A DNA stretch of 64,000 bases from an uncultured Pelagibacteraceae bacterium (lineage in GTDB: Bacteria; Pseudomonadota; Alphaproteobacteria; Pelagibacterales; Pelagibacteraceae): assembly GCA_902516465.1 (NCBI GenBank), contig CABXZD010000001.1, positions 62,001-126,000 of the forward strand, in the 5' to 3' direction. The notes under the pieces are model-generated. The model worked only from the letters and a program-made list of their open reading frames with translations. It was not told where the DNA came from and ran no database searches. Below, piece after piece: positions 30,457 to 39,131 of the stretch. The stretch's first letter is position 1. The number at the start of each line of letters is the position of its first letter. The position numbers and the translations under genes were made by a program.

Positions 30457-31350
30457 ATGGATTTCATGGTTTTTCAATATCCAATGATAAGCGTTCAAGC
30501 TTGCTTGGATGGAATACTGCTTGGTATTTTATTTGCCTTAATTGCTTATGGTATGGCTTTGCAATGGGGAGTTATGAATATTATAAATATTGCTCAAGGT
30601 GATTTAGTCATTCTTGGCGGATATATTGCATATTTTATGTATCTATATGGAATTCATCCTGCATGGGGAGTAATTGTTGCGCCTATCATAATGTATTTTG
30701 TTGGAGTTGGACTTTACAAACTAGTAATTAACAAAGTTGTAGATAGAGATTTATTTATCTCAATTCTTGCTACATTTGGCATAAGTATTCTTTTTATGCA
30801 GTTAATGAATTTTGCATTTGGAGCAGACGTTGTTTTAGCTAATTCAGGTTATGGAACAACCTTTTTATTTGAAAGTGCAGTAGTTTTACCAAATTCAAAA
30901 ATATTTTCTGCATCCATTAGTATTTTATTTGCTATTTGTTTAGTTATTTACATGAAGAAATCGAAGCTTGGTCGTGCAATTAGAGCGACTGCTCAGAATG
31001 CGAGAGCAGCAAAAATTTTAGGAGTGGATACTGAAAAAGTTTATGCAGCTACATTTGGCATTAATGCGGCCCTTTGTGGTGTTGCAGGAGCTTTAATATC
31101 AATAACATTTACAATCCATCCTTACATGGGATTACCTTATACGATTAGGTCCTTTATGATCGTGATTGTTGCTGGATTGGGAAATTTACCTGGAGTAGCA
31201 TTATCTGGAATGGGATTAGGAGTTTTTGAGGAATTTGCAGATTATATTTTAGGTACAGAATTTAGAATTGGTGCGGTATTTTTATTATTAGTTTTAATTT
31301 TAGTTTATAGAAGATTTAAATTATCAAGAAAAAGAGAATATTTAAAATAA
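30457..31350 (+). CDS. Branched-chain-type ABC permease LivH (system 1)
   Basis: A 297-residue inner-membrane permease with about eight helices and the LivH motifs GILFALIAYGMALQWGVMNIINIAQGDLVILGGY and RAIRATAQNARAAKILGVDTEKVY, the cytoplasmic loop that contacts the ATPases. It forms the channel together with the LivM-type protein encoded next. The gene starts just after the internal terminator and abuts livM with no gap. The set is complete (binding protein, two permeases, two ATPases). Confidence 0.93.
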   Translation: MDFMVFQYPMISVQACLDGILLGILFALIAYGMALQWGVMNIINIAQGDLVILGGYIAYFMYLYGIHPAWGVIVAPIIMYFVGVGLYKLVINKVVDRDLFISILATFGISILFMQLMNFAFGADVVLANSGYGTTFLFESAVVLPNSKIFSASISILFAICLVIYMKKSKLGRAIRATAQNARAAKILGVDTEKVYAATFGINAALCGVAGALISITFTIHPYMGLPYTIRSFMIVIVAGLGNLPGVALSGMGLGVFEEFADYILGTEFRIGAVFLLLVLILVYRRFKLSRKREYLK

Positions 31351-32400
31351 ATGAACAAAAATTTAATTTTATATGCTGCTATATTAGTTTTTGGAATAAC
31401 AGCTCCCTTTATTTTTCCAGCATTTAAAGTTCAATTATCAATACTTTGTGTCTTAATTGTATTAGCCCTTACTTGGAATATTCAAGGTGGAGAAATGGGC
31501 TACAATACTTTTGGAAATATATTGTTTTATGGCCTTGGAATGTATCTTTGTGCTTCTGTTCAAGTTGGAATGTTTTTTCCGTTAGCTGAATGGACTGAAA
31601 GTGGTGGTGAGAAAACATTTGTACATACTCCAGCTCAATTTTTTCAAGGAATGGCCGTTGGATTAGTAGTAGCAGCGGTAGTTCCAACAATAGTTGCTGG
31701 ATTAATTGGTTACTCGATTTTAGGATTAAGAGGTCATTACTTTGCGATTTGTACATTAGGTTTAGGAGTTGCTGCAGGAGAAATTTCTGGAGGTATAGAA
31801 ATTATTGGAGCCGGACAAGGTTTTACAACACCACCATTTCCTGATGTTGGTGGTTTAGAAGCAAGAGGTGAATTTTTTTACTTCTTAAGTTTTATGGCAG
31901 TTGTTTTAACTTTTATTGCTGTTAGAGCAATTTATTCAACCAGATTTAAATTAATCTTAAATGCAATAAGAGATAATGAAGACAAAGCAGAGGCGATGGG
32001 AATTCAAACAATGAAATATAAGATCATTGGTTGGATGATATCAGCTTTCTTTTGTGGGCTAGCTGGAGGAATTATGGGTGGACTAGTTGGATATATAGAT
32101 TCCACTGATGTTGCATTTGATGGAAGAGAGATGGGAGTATTTATGGTCTTGATGGCAATCTTGGGTGGTAAAGGAACTTTATGGGGACCAGTTATTGGAG
32201 CAACTGTATTTCATATTTTCAAGGAAGGGTTTTGGACATTCTTTTTAGGCTGGCAGTACGTTGCACTTGGAGTTCTTATAGTTGTAATAGTAATTTATTT
32301 TCCAGAGGGAATAATGGGATGGTTAAGAGAAAAATACCCTGAAAGATTTGGGGAAGTAGTTGATGAAGCTGATCGAAAAGCACAGGTAGAATTAAAGTGA
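31351..32400 (+). CDS. Branched-chain-type ABC permease LivM (system 1)
   Basis: A 349-residue permease with the LivM hallmarks LTWNIQGGEMGYNTFGNILFYGLGMYL (first helices), GLRGHYFAICTLGLGVAAGEI and the ATPase-contact loop NAIRDNEDKAEAMGIQTMKYKIIGW. About nine membrane helices. A C-terminal cytoplasmic tail (REKYPERFGEVVDEADRKAQVELK) is present. The stop overlaps the livG start (GTGA), indicating coupled translation. Confidence 0.93.
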   Translation: MNKNLILYAAILVFGITAPFIFPAFKVQLSILCVLIVLALTWNIQGGEMGYNTFGNILFYGLGMYLCASVQVGMFFPLAEWTESGGEKTFVHTPAQFFQGMAVGLVVAAVVPTIVAGLIGYSILGLRGHYFAICTLGLGVAAGEISGGIEIIGAGQGFTTPPFPDVGGLEARGEFFYFLSFMAVVLTFIAVRAIYSTRFKLILNAIRDNEDKAEAMGIQTMKYKIIGWMISAFFCGLAGGIMGGLVGYIDSTDVAFDGREMGVFMVLMAILGGKGTLWGPVIGATVFHIFKEGFWTFFLGWQYVALGVLIVVIVIYFPEGIMGWLREKYPERFGEVVDEADRKAQVELK

Positions 32401-33137
32401 GTATTTTGAAAGTCAGTAATGTAAGCAAATCATTTGGTGGGGTTAAAGCCAATGTTGATATATCAATGAATGTAGAGAAAGGTAAAATTGTAGGTTTAAT
32501 TGGACCAAATGGTTCTGGTAAAACTACTTTATTTAATTCTATCGTAGGTACTTATCCAATAGACAATGGTTCTATTAAATTTAACGGAAAAGAAGTATCT
32601 GAATTACCAGTGCCAGTGATCGCAAAACTTGGTCTGTTAAGAACTTTTCAACAAACAAGAATTTATGGAAAGTTGAATTGTGTAGAAAATATGCTGATTA
32701 GTCACAAAGGTAGTGATGCTAGTTTATTTACAATATTTAACAAGATTCCAAAAAATTTAACAGAGAAAGCAGAAAATTTATTAAATTTTGTTGGTTTATA
32801 TCAGAAAAGAAAATTGAGAGCTGGCGACTTGTCTTTTGGTCAACAAAAATTGTTAGAATTAGCTATGGCATTAATGAATGAACCAGAAATGCTTTTATTA
32901 GATGAACCTACTGCAGGAATTAACCCAACATTGATTAATGGGATTATTGATAGGCTGATCAAAGTTAATCAAGATTTTGGTATCACACTTTTAGTGATTG
33001 AACATAATATGAAAGTAATTATGCAATTAGCAGAAGATATTTTTTGTTTAGCACATGGAAAAATGCTTGCCAATGGAACACCTAGCGAAATTAAAAATGA
33101 TAAGCGTGTAATTGATGCTTATTTAGGAGCTCAATAA
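32397..33137 (+). CDS. Branched-chain-type ABC ATPase LivG (system 1)
   Basis: A 246-residue ATPase. Walker A GPNGSGKTT is near residue 36, the signature reads LSFGQQKLLELA (F in place of the usual G at the third position), and Walker B LLLDEPTAGINP follows, with the switch histidine in VIEHNM. It starts with GTG overlapping the livM stop. Together with the LivF-type ATPase it drives substrate import by system 1. Confidence 0.93.
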   Translation: MSILKVSNVSKSFGGVKANVDISMNVEKGKIVGLIGPNGSGKTTLFNSIVGTYPIDNGSIKFNGKEVSELPVPVIAKLGLLRTFQQTRIYGKLNCVENMLISHKGSDASLFTIFNKIPKNLTEKAENLLNFVGLYQKRKLRAGDLSFGQQKLLELAMALMNEPEMLLLDEPTAGINPTLINGIIDRLIKVNQDFGITLLVIEHNMKVIMQLAEDIFCLAHGKMLANGTPSEIKNDKRVIDAYLGAQ

Positions 33138-33922
33138 TGTCAAATCAATATGAAGTTTTAGGTAAAGCTCCTAATGCAGAAGATCTTAAAAATCTATCAC
33201 CTAATAATGTTCATTTGACAATTAAAGATCTTAACGCTGGCTATGGAAAAATGGAAATTCTTCATAACTTTGATCTTTGCGTTAGTAAAGCACAATCACT
33301 TTGTTTGATAGGCCCTAATGGTGCAGGTAAATCTACTATACTCCATTCAATTTATGGATTCACAAATATCTTTTCAGGAAGAATAGAAATCGATGGAAAA
33401 GAAATAACAAATCTTTCACCAGCAGAAAAACTTAAATCAGTAGGTATTGCTTATATCCTTCAAGATAATTCTGTATTCCCTGATATGACTGTTGAAGAAA
33501 ATTTATTAATGGGTGGTTTCATCAAAGATAAAACAGAGGATTCTTATGAAGAAGCAGAAAAAATTCTTCAAAAATATGAAAGATTGGGAAATAGAAGAAG
33601 CCAACCTGCTAAAGTCTTATCTGGAGGAGAAAGAAGGTTATTAGAAATATCAAGAGCTTTAGTAATGAAACCATCAGTTCTACTTGTTGATGAGCCATCA
33701 ATAGGATTAGAGCCAAGATATATCGATATGGTTTTCGAAATTTTAAGAGATCTACAGGAGAATGAAAAAAAAACTATTATTCTTGTGGAGCAAAATGCAA
33801 AAAAGGGTCTTGAGTTTGCAGACATTGGATATGTGTTAGTTTCTGGTCAAACCGCTATTGCAGGGAAAGGTGATGATCTTTTAAAGAATCCTGATGTAGG
33901 TCGCCTATTCTTAGGTGGGTAA
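33137..33922 (+). CDS. Branched-chain-type ABC ATPase LivF (system 1)
   Basis: A 261-residue ATPase with Walker A GPNGAGKST (about residues 58-66), signature LSGGERRLLEIS and Walker B LLVDEPSIGLEP. An N-terminal extension of about 25 residues precedes the core domain. The start overlaps the livG stop by one base, and the stop overlaps the azlC start by one base. That tight junction ties the importer to azlCD and the oxygenase gene that follow. Confidence 0.93.
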   Translation: MSNQYEVLGKAPNAEDLKNLSPNNVHLTIKDLNAGYGKMEILHNFDLCVSKAQSLCLIGPNGAGKSTILHSIYGFTNIFSGRIEIDGKEITNLSPAEKLKSVGIAYILQDNSVFPDMTVEENLLMGGFIKDKTEDSYEEAEKILQKYERLGNRRSQPAKVLSGGERRLLEISRALVMKPSVLLVDEPSIGLEPRYIDMVFEILRDLQENEKKTIILVEQNAKKGLEFADIGYVLVSGQTAIAGKGDDLLKNPDVGRLFLGG

Positions 33923-34626
33923 TGGTAGATACAGAATATTTTTTAAAAGGATTTAAATCTATAAAAGGTGTTGGAAGTCCAGCTATAGCTTTAGGAGCAA
34001 GTTTCATTGCAATTGGTGCACTTTTAAAAAATTTAGGTTTTTCAATCCAAGAAAGTATTTTTTCCACTTTTTTAACTTATGCATTGCCTGGTTCATTAGT
34101 AATGGCAGAATCAATGCTAATAGGTGCATCTCTAATTAATATTTTTTTAGCAGTATGGCTAGTTAACGCAAGGTTATATCCTATGACTGTAGCTTTGATG
34201 CCATTACTGATACATGAAAATCAACCAAGATGGAAATATTATTTATCGTGTCACTTCATTGCGGTTTCTTCATGGCTTATCATGAAAGACAATTATGAAA
34301 ATATAGAAAAAGAAAATAGAATAGATTTTTGGATAGGTATTGGGACTGCAACTTGGTCTGTAGCAATTGTTTCAACAGTAATAGGTTATGTTGTCTCTGA
34401 TTTTTTGAATAAAGATATACTTATCGGCTTATCAATTATTAATCCGATTTATTTTATATGCATGATGATAGGAGCAATGAAAACAATACAGATAAGTTTA
34501 TCTGTAGCATTAGGCACAATACTAGGACCAGTTTTTTACTTTTTATCTCCTGAGTGGTGTATATTATTTGGAGGCTTCATAGCTGGTACTATTGCCTTTT
34601 TAATTGGAGAAAAAAATGGGAAATAA
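33922..34626 (+). CDS. azlC: AzlC-family permease
   Basis: A 234-residue membrane protein of the AzlC family, which works with AzlD to export branched-chain or related amino acids. The family features are GSPAIALGASFIAIGALLKNLGFS, then STFLTYALPGSLVMAESM and WLVNARLYPMTVALMPLL. About seven helices. It begins with an ATG that overlaps the livF stop by one base and ends inside the azlD start region. Finding an exporter in the same operon as an importer suggests control of one class of substrate. Confidence 0.88.
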   Translation: MVDTEYFLKGFKSIKGVGSPAIALGASFIAIGALLKNLGFSIQESIFSTFLTYALPGSLVMAESMLIGASLINIFLAVWLVNARLYPMTVALMPLLIHENQPRWKYYLSCHFIAVSSWLIMKDNYENIEKENRIDFWIGIGTATWSVAIVSTVIGYVVSDFLNKDILIGLSIINPIYFICMMIGAMKTIQISLSVALGTILGPVFYFLSPEWCILFGGFIAGTIAFLIGEKNGK

Positions 34627-34939
34627 TATACTAGTTGTAATTATTGTTACTTCTTTAGCAACTTATTTATCAAGATTTTTAGGTGTAGTAAGTGCAGAAA
34701 AAATAAAAGAAACTTCTAAAATATTTAGATGGTTTAATTGCCTTGCATATTCAACTCTTGCAGCTCTGATTGCAAGAATAGTAATTTTTCCTTCAGGTAC
34801 TTTGTCTGAGGTAGATTATTTAGTTAGATTTATTGTTGTTATTTTATCAATAGTAATTTTTTTTCTAACAAAAAAAAATTTAGTTTACCCAACACTTTTC
34901 TCTGCTATGATATTATCTTTATTAAACGTTTATTTATGA
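34616..34939 (+). CDS. azlD: AzlD-family small permease subunit
   Basis: A 107-residue membrane protein with four predicted helices, matching AzlD (LVVIIVTSLATYLSRFLGV at the start, CLAYSTLAALIARIV in the middle). The ATG at 34616 is preferred to an in-frame TTG at 34604. It overlaps the end of azlC by 11 bases. AzlC and AzlD together form the exporter. Its own stop overlaps the next gene's ATG by four bases (ATGA). Confidence 0.85.
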   Translation: MGNNILVVIIVTSLATYLSRFLGVVSAEKIKETSKIFRWFNCLAYSTLAALIARIVIFPSGTLSEVDYLVRFIVVILSIVIFFLTKKNLVYPTLFSAMILSLLNVYL

Positions 34940-35844
34940 TTGAAAAAATAGAAGGATTTGAAATTTCTCGTAACCAATTATCGCAAAGAATAATTGATAT
35001 AAGAATAGATGACGAAACTATCAAAAAATTGATTTTTCCTTTTAATAAATTTGATTTAACAGCAATTGAATACAAACCTTTTACCAGATTTACCATTGCT
35101 AGAAGTTTAGATGATTTAAGTAAAAATAAATTAAGTATTTTACTTAACAAAATAGTAAGAGATAGAAATACTGGCTGTTTTATTATTTCGCCTAAAAATT
35201 TTCAAAAAAAATTAGACGAAAATTTTTATATAAAATTATCTACCGCTATATCCCATTTGATTGGAAAACCTAACCACGATTCTATGTCTGGAAAATATTA
35301 TGCTAAATTTTATATTAAACACGAAGATGCTAGTGACTCATATTTGAGAAAAGCTTACAAAAATATGGATCTACATACCGATGGCACTTATGTTAATGAA
35401 ATAACTGATTGGCTAATGATGACTAAATTAGAAGAAAAAAATGTTGAGGGAGGTGAAACAGTAATGCTTCATTTGGATGATTGGGAACATTGTAAAGAAT
35501 TATTTAATAACCCGATAGGGAAACAAAACTTTATTTGGGGTTCTCCAAAGAGTAAGAATGTTGATTATAAAGTAGAACACCCAGTTTTCTTTGCTGATGA
35601 AAAAGGAAGGCCAAAAATTTCATATATTGATCAATTTCCAGAACCAAAAAATATGGAACAGGGTAATTTCTTGCAAAATTTATCTGATGGCTTAGAGGAA
35701 AGTAACAACAAAGTAATTACTAAATTAAGTCCTGGATCAACAATTGTTGCAAATAATTATTTTTGGCTACACGGTAGAAAACCTTTCAAAGAAAATGAAA
35801 AATTAAGTAGAGGACTGATAAGAATCAGGGGTTCTTTTAACTGA
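34936..35844 (+). CDS. CsiD/GlaH-family 2-oxoglutarate-dependent oxygenase (glutarate 2-hydroxylase-like)
   Basis: A 302-residue Fe(II) oxygenase that resembles E. coli CsiD/GlaH, which hydroxylates glutarate to L-2-hydroxyglutarate using 2-oxoglutarate and O2. The iron ligands are His147 and Asp149 in LHTDGTYV and His279 in FWLHGRKPF; the arginine that binds 2-oxoglutarate is probably in SRGLIRIRG. Long shared blocks with CsiD include HLDDWEH and PKISYIDQF. It overlaps azlD by four bases and is the last gene of the import operon. L-2-hydroxyglutarate oxidase (LhgO), the usual partner, is not recognisable beside it. A related C5 substrate other than glutarate is possible. Confidence 0.85.
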   Translation: MIEKIEGFEISRNQLSQRIIDIRIDDETIKKLIFPFNKFDLTAIEYKPFTRFTIARSLDDLSKNKLSILLNKIVRDRNTGCFIISPKNFQKKLDENFYIKLSTAISHLIGKPNHDSMSGKYYAKFYIKHEDASDSYLRKAYKNMDLHTDGTYVNEITDWLMMTKLEEKNVEGGETVMLHLDDWEHCKELFNNPIGKQNFIWGSPKSKNVDYKVEHPVFFADEKGRPKISYIDQFPEPKNMEQGNFLQNLSDGLEESNNKVITKLSPGSTIVANNYFWLHGRKPFKENEKLSRGLIRIRGSFN

Positions 35845-35944
35845 TTACTTTCTTTTTAAAATGGTCAGTTAACTCTTGAGTTGAATAAAAAATTACTTAA
35901 AGATAACCTCTAAAAACCCATATTTTATTGAGCTTTTTAGTTGT

Positions 35945-36000
35945 AAAAATACCACACTAATAAAATAAATTTATTGCCTTGTTTAGGGGGGTGTTTTTTT
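35945..36000 (+). terminator. Terminator-like long hairpin after the GlaH operon
   Basis: Bases 35945-35960 pair with 35983-35998 with two mismatches around a 22-base loop, and the 3' arm ends in a T-run. The likely job is ending the importer-azlCD-oxygenase operon. The remaining bases of this 210-base gap are AT-rich and hold an AAGGA ribosome-binding site for the next gene. Confidence 0.5.
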
Positions 36001-36054
36001 AATAAAAAAAAGTGTAAATACTTCCAATAATATTAATAAAACATAAGGATTAAA

Positions 36055-36759
36055 ATGAAAAAAATTATAATTGCGTTCACTATGCTTATTATAGGCACAG
36101 TGTCATCACACGCATTTGACAGATCTGTGTTCTCAGTTACTGCAGGAATAGCAGCTAACCAAGGTGTATTTGGAGCGACAGCTACGGAGACTAACTTTAC
36201 TGATACTAATACAACAGGACACATTAAAAAAGAATCAGGTGTATTTACAGATAGTTATGGGTCACAATTCCTTGAATTAGGTATTGGTGAGTGGATTTCA
36301 TTAGGTTATGAGCACACTCCAGATTCAGTTACAACTCCAACAAATACATCAAGACATGGTAATGCAGCTGGAGAGAATAATGTTTCAGTAGACTTTAATG
36401 ATTTAAACACTACATATTTAAAAATAGGTCTTCCATTTGCTTCAGGCATGTATGTTAAGGCTGGATCAGTCTCAACAGATTTAGATATTAAAGAAACAAT
36501 GGGATCAGGATCATCTTACAAAAACGTAAGTACTGACGGTTCAGTGATTGGTGTTGGTTATAGTAAGTTTCTTGGAGATTCGAGATTTGGTCTTAGAATT
36601 GAAGGAAGTTATTTAGAACTAGATGCTGTAAGTACAGATAACGGAGTTTCAAAAACTGGAGGTACAGTAGCTAACGGTGGTAGAAACCAAATCGATGCTA
36701 AGAATCTAGAAGGTCTTCAGGCTAAAGTTGCTTTAACAATTACTTTAGGTAAAGACTAA
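36055..36759 (+). CDS. Outer-membrane beta-barrel-like protein
   Basis: A 234-residue secreted protein with a clear signal peptide (residues 1-20, SSHA-FD). The mature part alternates short hydrophobic strands and Gly/Asn/Thr-rich loops (FLELGIGEWISLGYEHT, TTYLKIGLPFASGMYVKAG, GSVIGVGYSKFLGDSRFGLRIEGSYLEL), consistent with an eight-stranded barrel of the opacity/OmpW kind. It ends LTITLGKD, without the usual terminal aromatic residue. It has its own ribosome-binding site (AAGGA) and a strong terminator, so it is a single-gene unit. Function unknown. Confidence 0.72.
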   Translation: MKKIIIAFTMLIIGTVSSHAFDRSVFSVTAGIAANQGVFGATATETNFTDTNTTGHIKKESGVFTDSYGSQFLELGIGEWISLGYEHTPDSVTTPTNTSRHGNAAGENNVSVDFNDLNTTYLKIGLPFASGMYVKAGSVSTDLDIKETMGSGSSYKNVSTDGSVIGVGYSKFLGDSRFGLRIEGSYLELDAVSTDNGVSKTGGTVANGGRNQIDAKNLEGLQAKVALTITLGKD

Positions 36760-36787
36760 AAAATAAAAAAGTTTTTATTAATATTAC

Positions 36788-36829
36788 AATAGCCGACAAC
36801 ACTTAAATGTTGTCGGCTATTTTTTTTTG
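36788..36829 (+). terminator. Strong intrinsic terminator after the outer-membrane protein gene
   Basis: A perfect 14-base-pair stem (36788-36801 with 36808-36821) closes a six-base loop and is followed by a run of eight or nine T residues. It is the strongest terminator in the window and isolates the outer-membrane protein gene from the operon that follows. The A-rich 5' flank is short, so it works mainly on the plus strand. Confidence 0.93.
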
Positions 36830-36868
36830 TAGATAGTAAACTCAGATTAACTACAATCTTTTTAAGAA

Positions 36869-37636
36869 ATGAAAATCGGTTTTATTGGAACTGGGAAAAT
36901 AACATCAGCAGTTGTCACTGGAATTTCTAGATCGTCAATTAAATATAAAAAAATTTTAATATCCTCAAGAAATAAAACAATATCTAGAAATTTAAAAAAA
37001 AGTTTTAAAAAAATCTCAATTATAAAGGATAATCAAAAAATAGTAGATGAATGTAATTGGGTTTTTTTATCAGTAACACCTATTGTGGGTAAAAAAATAA
37101 TTAAAAATTTAAGGTTTAAATCTAATCAGACCATTATAAGTTTTATTTCAACAATAAGTCTTCTTGACTTAAAAAAAATGATTAAAGTTAAATCAATAAT
37201 TGTGAGAGCTATCCCTTTACCTCCAATATCTCTCAAAAAGGGTCCAGTTCCTATTTGCCCACCAAATAAAAAAGTAAAAGCTTTTTTTGATAAAATAGGA
37301 TCAACAATTGAAATTAAAGACGAAAAGTTATCAATAAATTTTTGGGCAATATCAGGAATGATGGCTTCTTATTATGAAACATTAAGAGTCATGAGTAATT
37401 GGCTATCTAAAAGAGGGGTTAAAAAAAAAGAAGCGCAAAAATATATTACCTCTTTATTTTTAGCATTATCAGAAGATGCTCTCATAAATTCAAAAAAGGA
37501 CTTAAAATTTTTAGTAAAAGACTCTCAAACACCTAAAGGCTTAAATCAACAGGGATTAAAAGAGATGTTAAAAAAAGGAACATTTAAATCTGTAACTGAT
37601 ACATTAAATATTATTCGCAAAAGATTAAATAATTAA
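36869..37636 (+). CDS. ProC-like pyrroline-5-carboxylate reductase family protein
   Basis: A 255-residue protein with the ProC-type NAD(P)-binding motif MKIGFIGTGKITSAVVTGI at the start, then VFLSVTPIVGKKII and the VRAIPLPPISLKKGPVPICPP segment that corresponds to the VRxMPNTP region. The C-terminal dimerisation domain ends with DSQTPKGLNQQGL, which stands where ProC has SPGGTT. The divergence suggests a paralog rather than housekeeping ProC. Its stop overlaps the start of the second ABC importer (TAATG), so it may act on the imported compound, for example a cyclic imine or proline relative. That is inference. Confidence 0.75.
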   Translation: MKIGFIGTGKITSAVVTGISRSSIKYKKILISSRNKTISRNLKKSFKKISIIKDNQKIVDECNWVFLSVTPIVGKKIIKNLRFKSNQTIISFISTISLLDLKKMIKVKSIIVRAIPLPPISLKKGPVPICPPNKKVKAFFDKIGSTIEIKDEKLSINFWAISGMMASYYETLRVMSNWLSKRGVKKKEAQKYITSLFLALSEDALINSKKDLKFLVKDSQTPKGLNQQGLKEMLKKGTFKSVTDTLNIIRKRLNN

Positions 37637-38421
37637 TGTCTGAAAATATTTTAGAGATCAGTAATTTATCAAAATATTTTGGAGGCCTGGCTGCAGTCTC
37701 TAATTGTTCTCTTAAAATAAAAAAAGGGACAATTACTGGTATCATTGGTCCTAATGGATCAGGCAAAACAACTTTGTTTAATTTAATTGCTGGTAATTTA
37801 AAGTCATCAGAAGGAAGTGTAGTTTTTAATAATGAAGATATTACAGATGTTCCCTCTTACGAGCTATTTTCAAAAGGGTTGTTAAGGACCTTTCAGATTG
37901 CCCATGAGTTCACTAATTTATCTGTTTTAGAAAATTTAATGATGGTTCCTAGTAATCAATCTGGAGAAAAATTGATGAATGCATTATTAAAGCCTTTATT
38001 AGTCGAAAAAGAGGAAAGTCAAATAAAAGAAAAAGCTATGGAAGTTGTTAATTTTTTAAATTTAGGTCATCTAAAAAATGAATTAGCAGGAAATTTGTCT
38101 GGAGGACAAAAAAAATTATTGGAATTAGGTAGAACGATGATGGTTGATGCTAAATTAGTATTATTAGACGAAGTTGGTGCCGGAGTTAACAGGACATTAT
38201 TAAAAGACCTTGGAACAGCTATAAAGAAATTAAATATAGAAAAGGGGTATACTTTTTGCATGATTGAGCACGATATGGATTTTATAGGAAGATTATGTGA
38301 TCCTGTAATTGTTATGGCAGAGGGATCTGTACTTTTTGAAGGATCGGTTGAAAATGCTAAAAAAGATGAAAAAGTTATCGAAAGTTATTTGGGTAGAGGT
38401 TCAAAATTAAAGGATAATTAG
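37636..38421 (+). CDS. Branched-chain-type ABC ATPase LivG (system 2)
   Basis: A 261-residue ATPase with Walker A GPNGSGKTT (near residue 37), signature LSGGQKKLLELG and a Walker B that reads LVLLDEVGAGVN. The proline of the normal DEPxxG is valine here. The catalytic glutamate is kept, and the switch histidine is in MIEHDM. The domain TFQIAHEFTNLSVLENLM is typical of LivG. The start overlaps the ProC-like gene by one base. Confidence 0.92.
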   Translation: MSENILEISNLSKYFGGLAAVSNCSLKIKKGTITGIIGPNGSGKTTLFNLIAGNLKSSEGSVVFNNEDITDVPSYELFSKGLLRTFQIAHEFTNLSVLENLMMVPSNQSGEKLMNALLKPLLVEKEESQIKEKAMEVVNFLNLGHLKNELAGNLSGGQKKLLELGRTMMVDAKLVLLDEVGAGVNRTLLKDLGTAIKKLNIEKGYTFCMIEHDMDFIGRLCDPVIVMAEGSVLFEGSVENAKKDEKVIESYLGRGSKLKDN

Positions 38422-38423
38422 TA

Positions 38424-39131
38424 ATGGCATTTTTTGAAGGTAATAACATGACTGGTGGATATGGAAATGGTCCAGATATAATTAATTCTTGTTCTGTAAA
38501 TGTTGAAAGAGGTGAAATAGTTTCAATTCTTGGACCAAATGGCGCTGGAAAATCTACAGCTATGAGAGCAATGTTAGGTTTATTAAATTTAAAATCTGGA
38601 ACAATTATTATTAATGGAAAAGATATTTCAAAGTTATCACCTCAAGATAGAGTAAAAGAAGGCATTTCGTTTGTACCTCAAACAAAAAATGTTTTTACAG
38701 GCATGACAGTTGAAGAAAATTTAGAGATGGGTGCTTTTTTAATAAATAGCGATTTCAAATTAGTGTTAGATGAAATTTATGAATTATTTCCAATACTTAG
38801 AGAAAAGAAGAGTCAGTTAGTTGGAGAATTATCTGGAGGTCAAAGGCAACAAGTTGCACTCGGTAGGGCATTAATGATCAAACCCTCAGTTTTAATGCTT
38901 GATGAACCAACAGCAGGTGTTTCACCTATAGTTATGGACGAATTATTTGATCATATAATAAAAGTTAAGAAAACTAACGTTGCAATTTTAATGGTTGAGC
39001 AAAATGCTAAACAAGCATTGAATATTTCTGATAGAGGATATGTTTTAGTTACAGGAGAAAATAGATACTCAGGGACTGGGAAAGAATTATTAAATGATCC
39101 AAGAGTAAGAAGCTCTTTTTTAGGTGGTTAA
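38424..39131 (+). CDS. Branched-chain-type ABC ATPase LivF (system 2)
   Basis: A 235-residue ATPase with Walker A GPNGAGKST (about residue 38), FVPQTKNVFTGMTVEENLEMG, signature LSGGQRQQVALG and Walker B LMLDEPTAGVSP. All nucleotide-binding motifs are standard. It begins 2 bases after livG and overlaps livH by 8 bases. In system 2 the two ATPases precede the permeases, the reverse of system 1. Confidence 0.92.
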   Translation: MAFFEGNNMTGGYGNGPDIINSCSVNVERGEIVSILGPNGAGKSTAMRAMLGLLNLKSGTIIINGKDISKLSPQDRVKEGISFVPQTKNVFTGMTVEENLEMGAFLINSDFKLVLDEIYELFPILREKKSQLVGELSGGQRQQVALGRALMIKPSVLMLDEPTAGVSPIVMDELFDHIIKVKKTNVAILMVEQNAKQALNISDRGYVLVTGENRYSGTGKELLNDPRVRSSFLGG

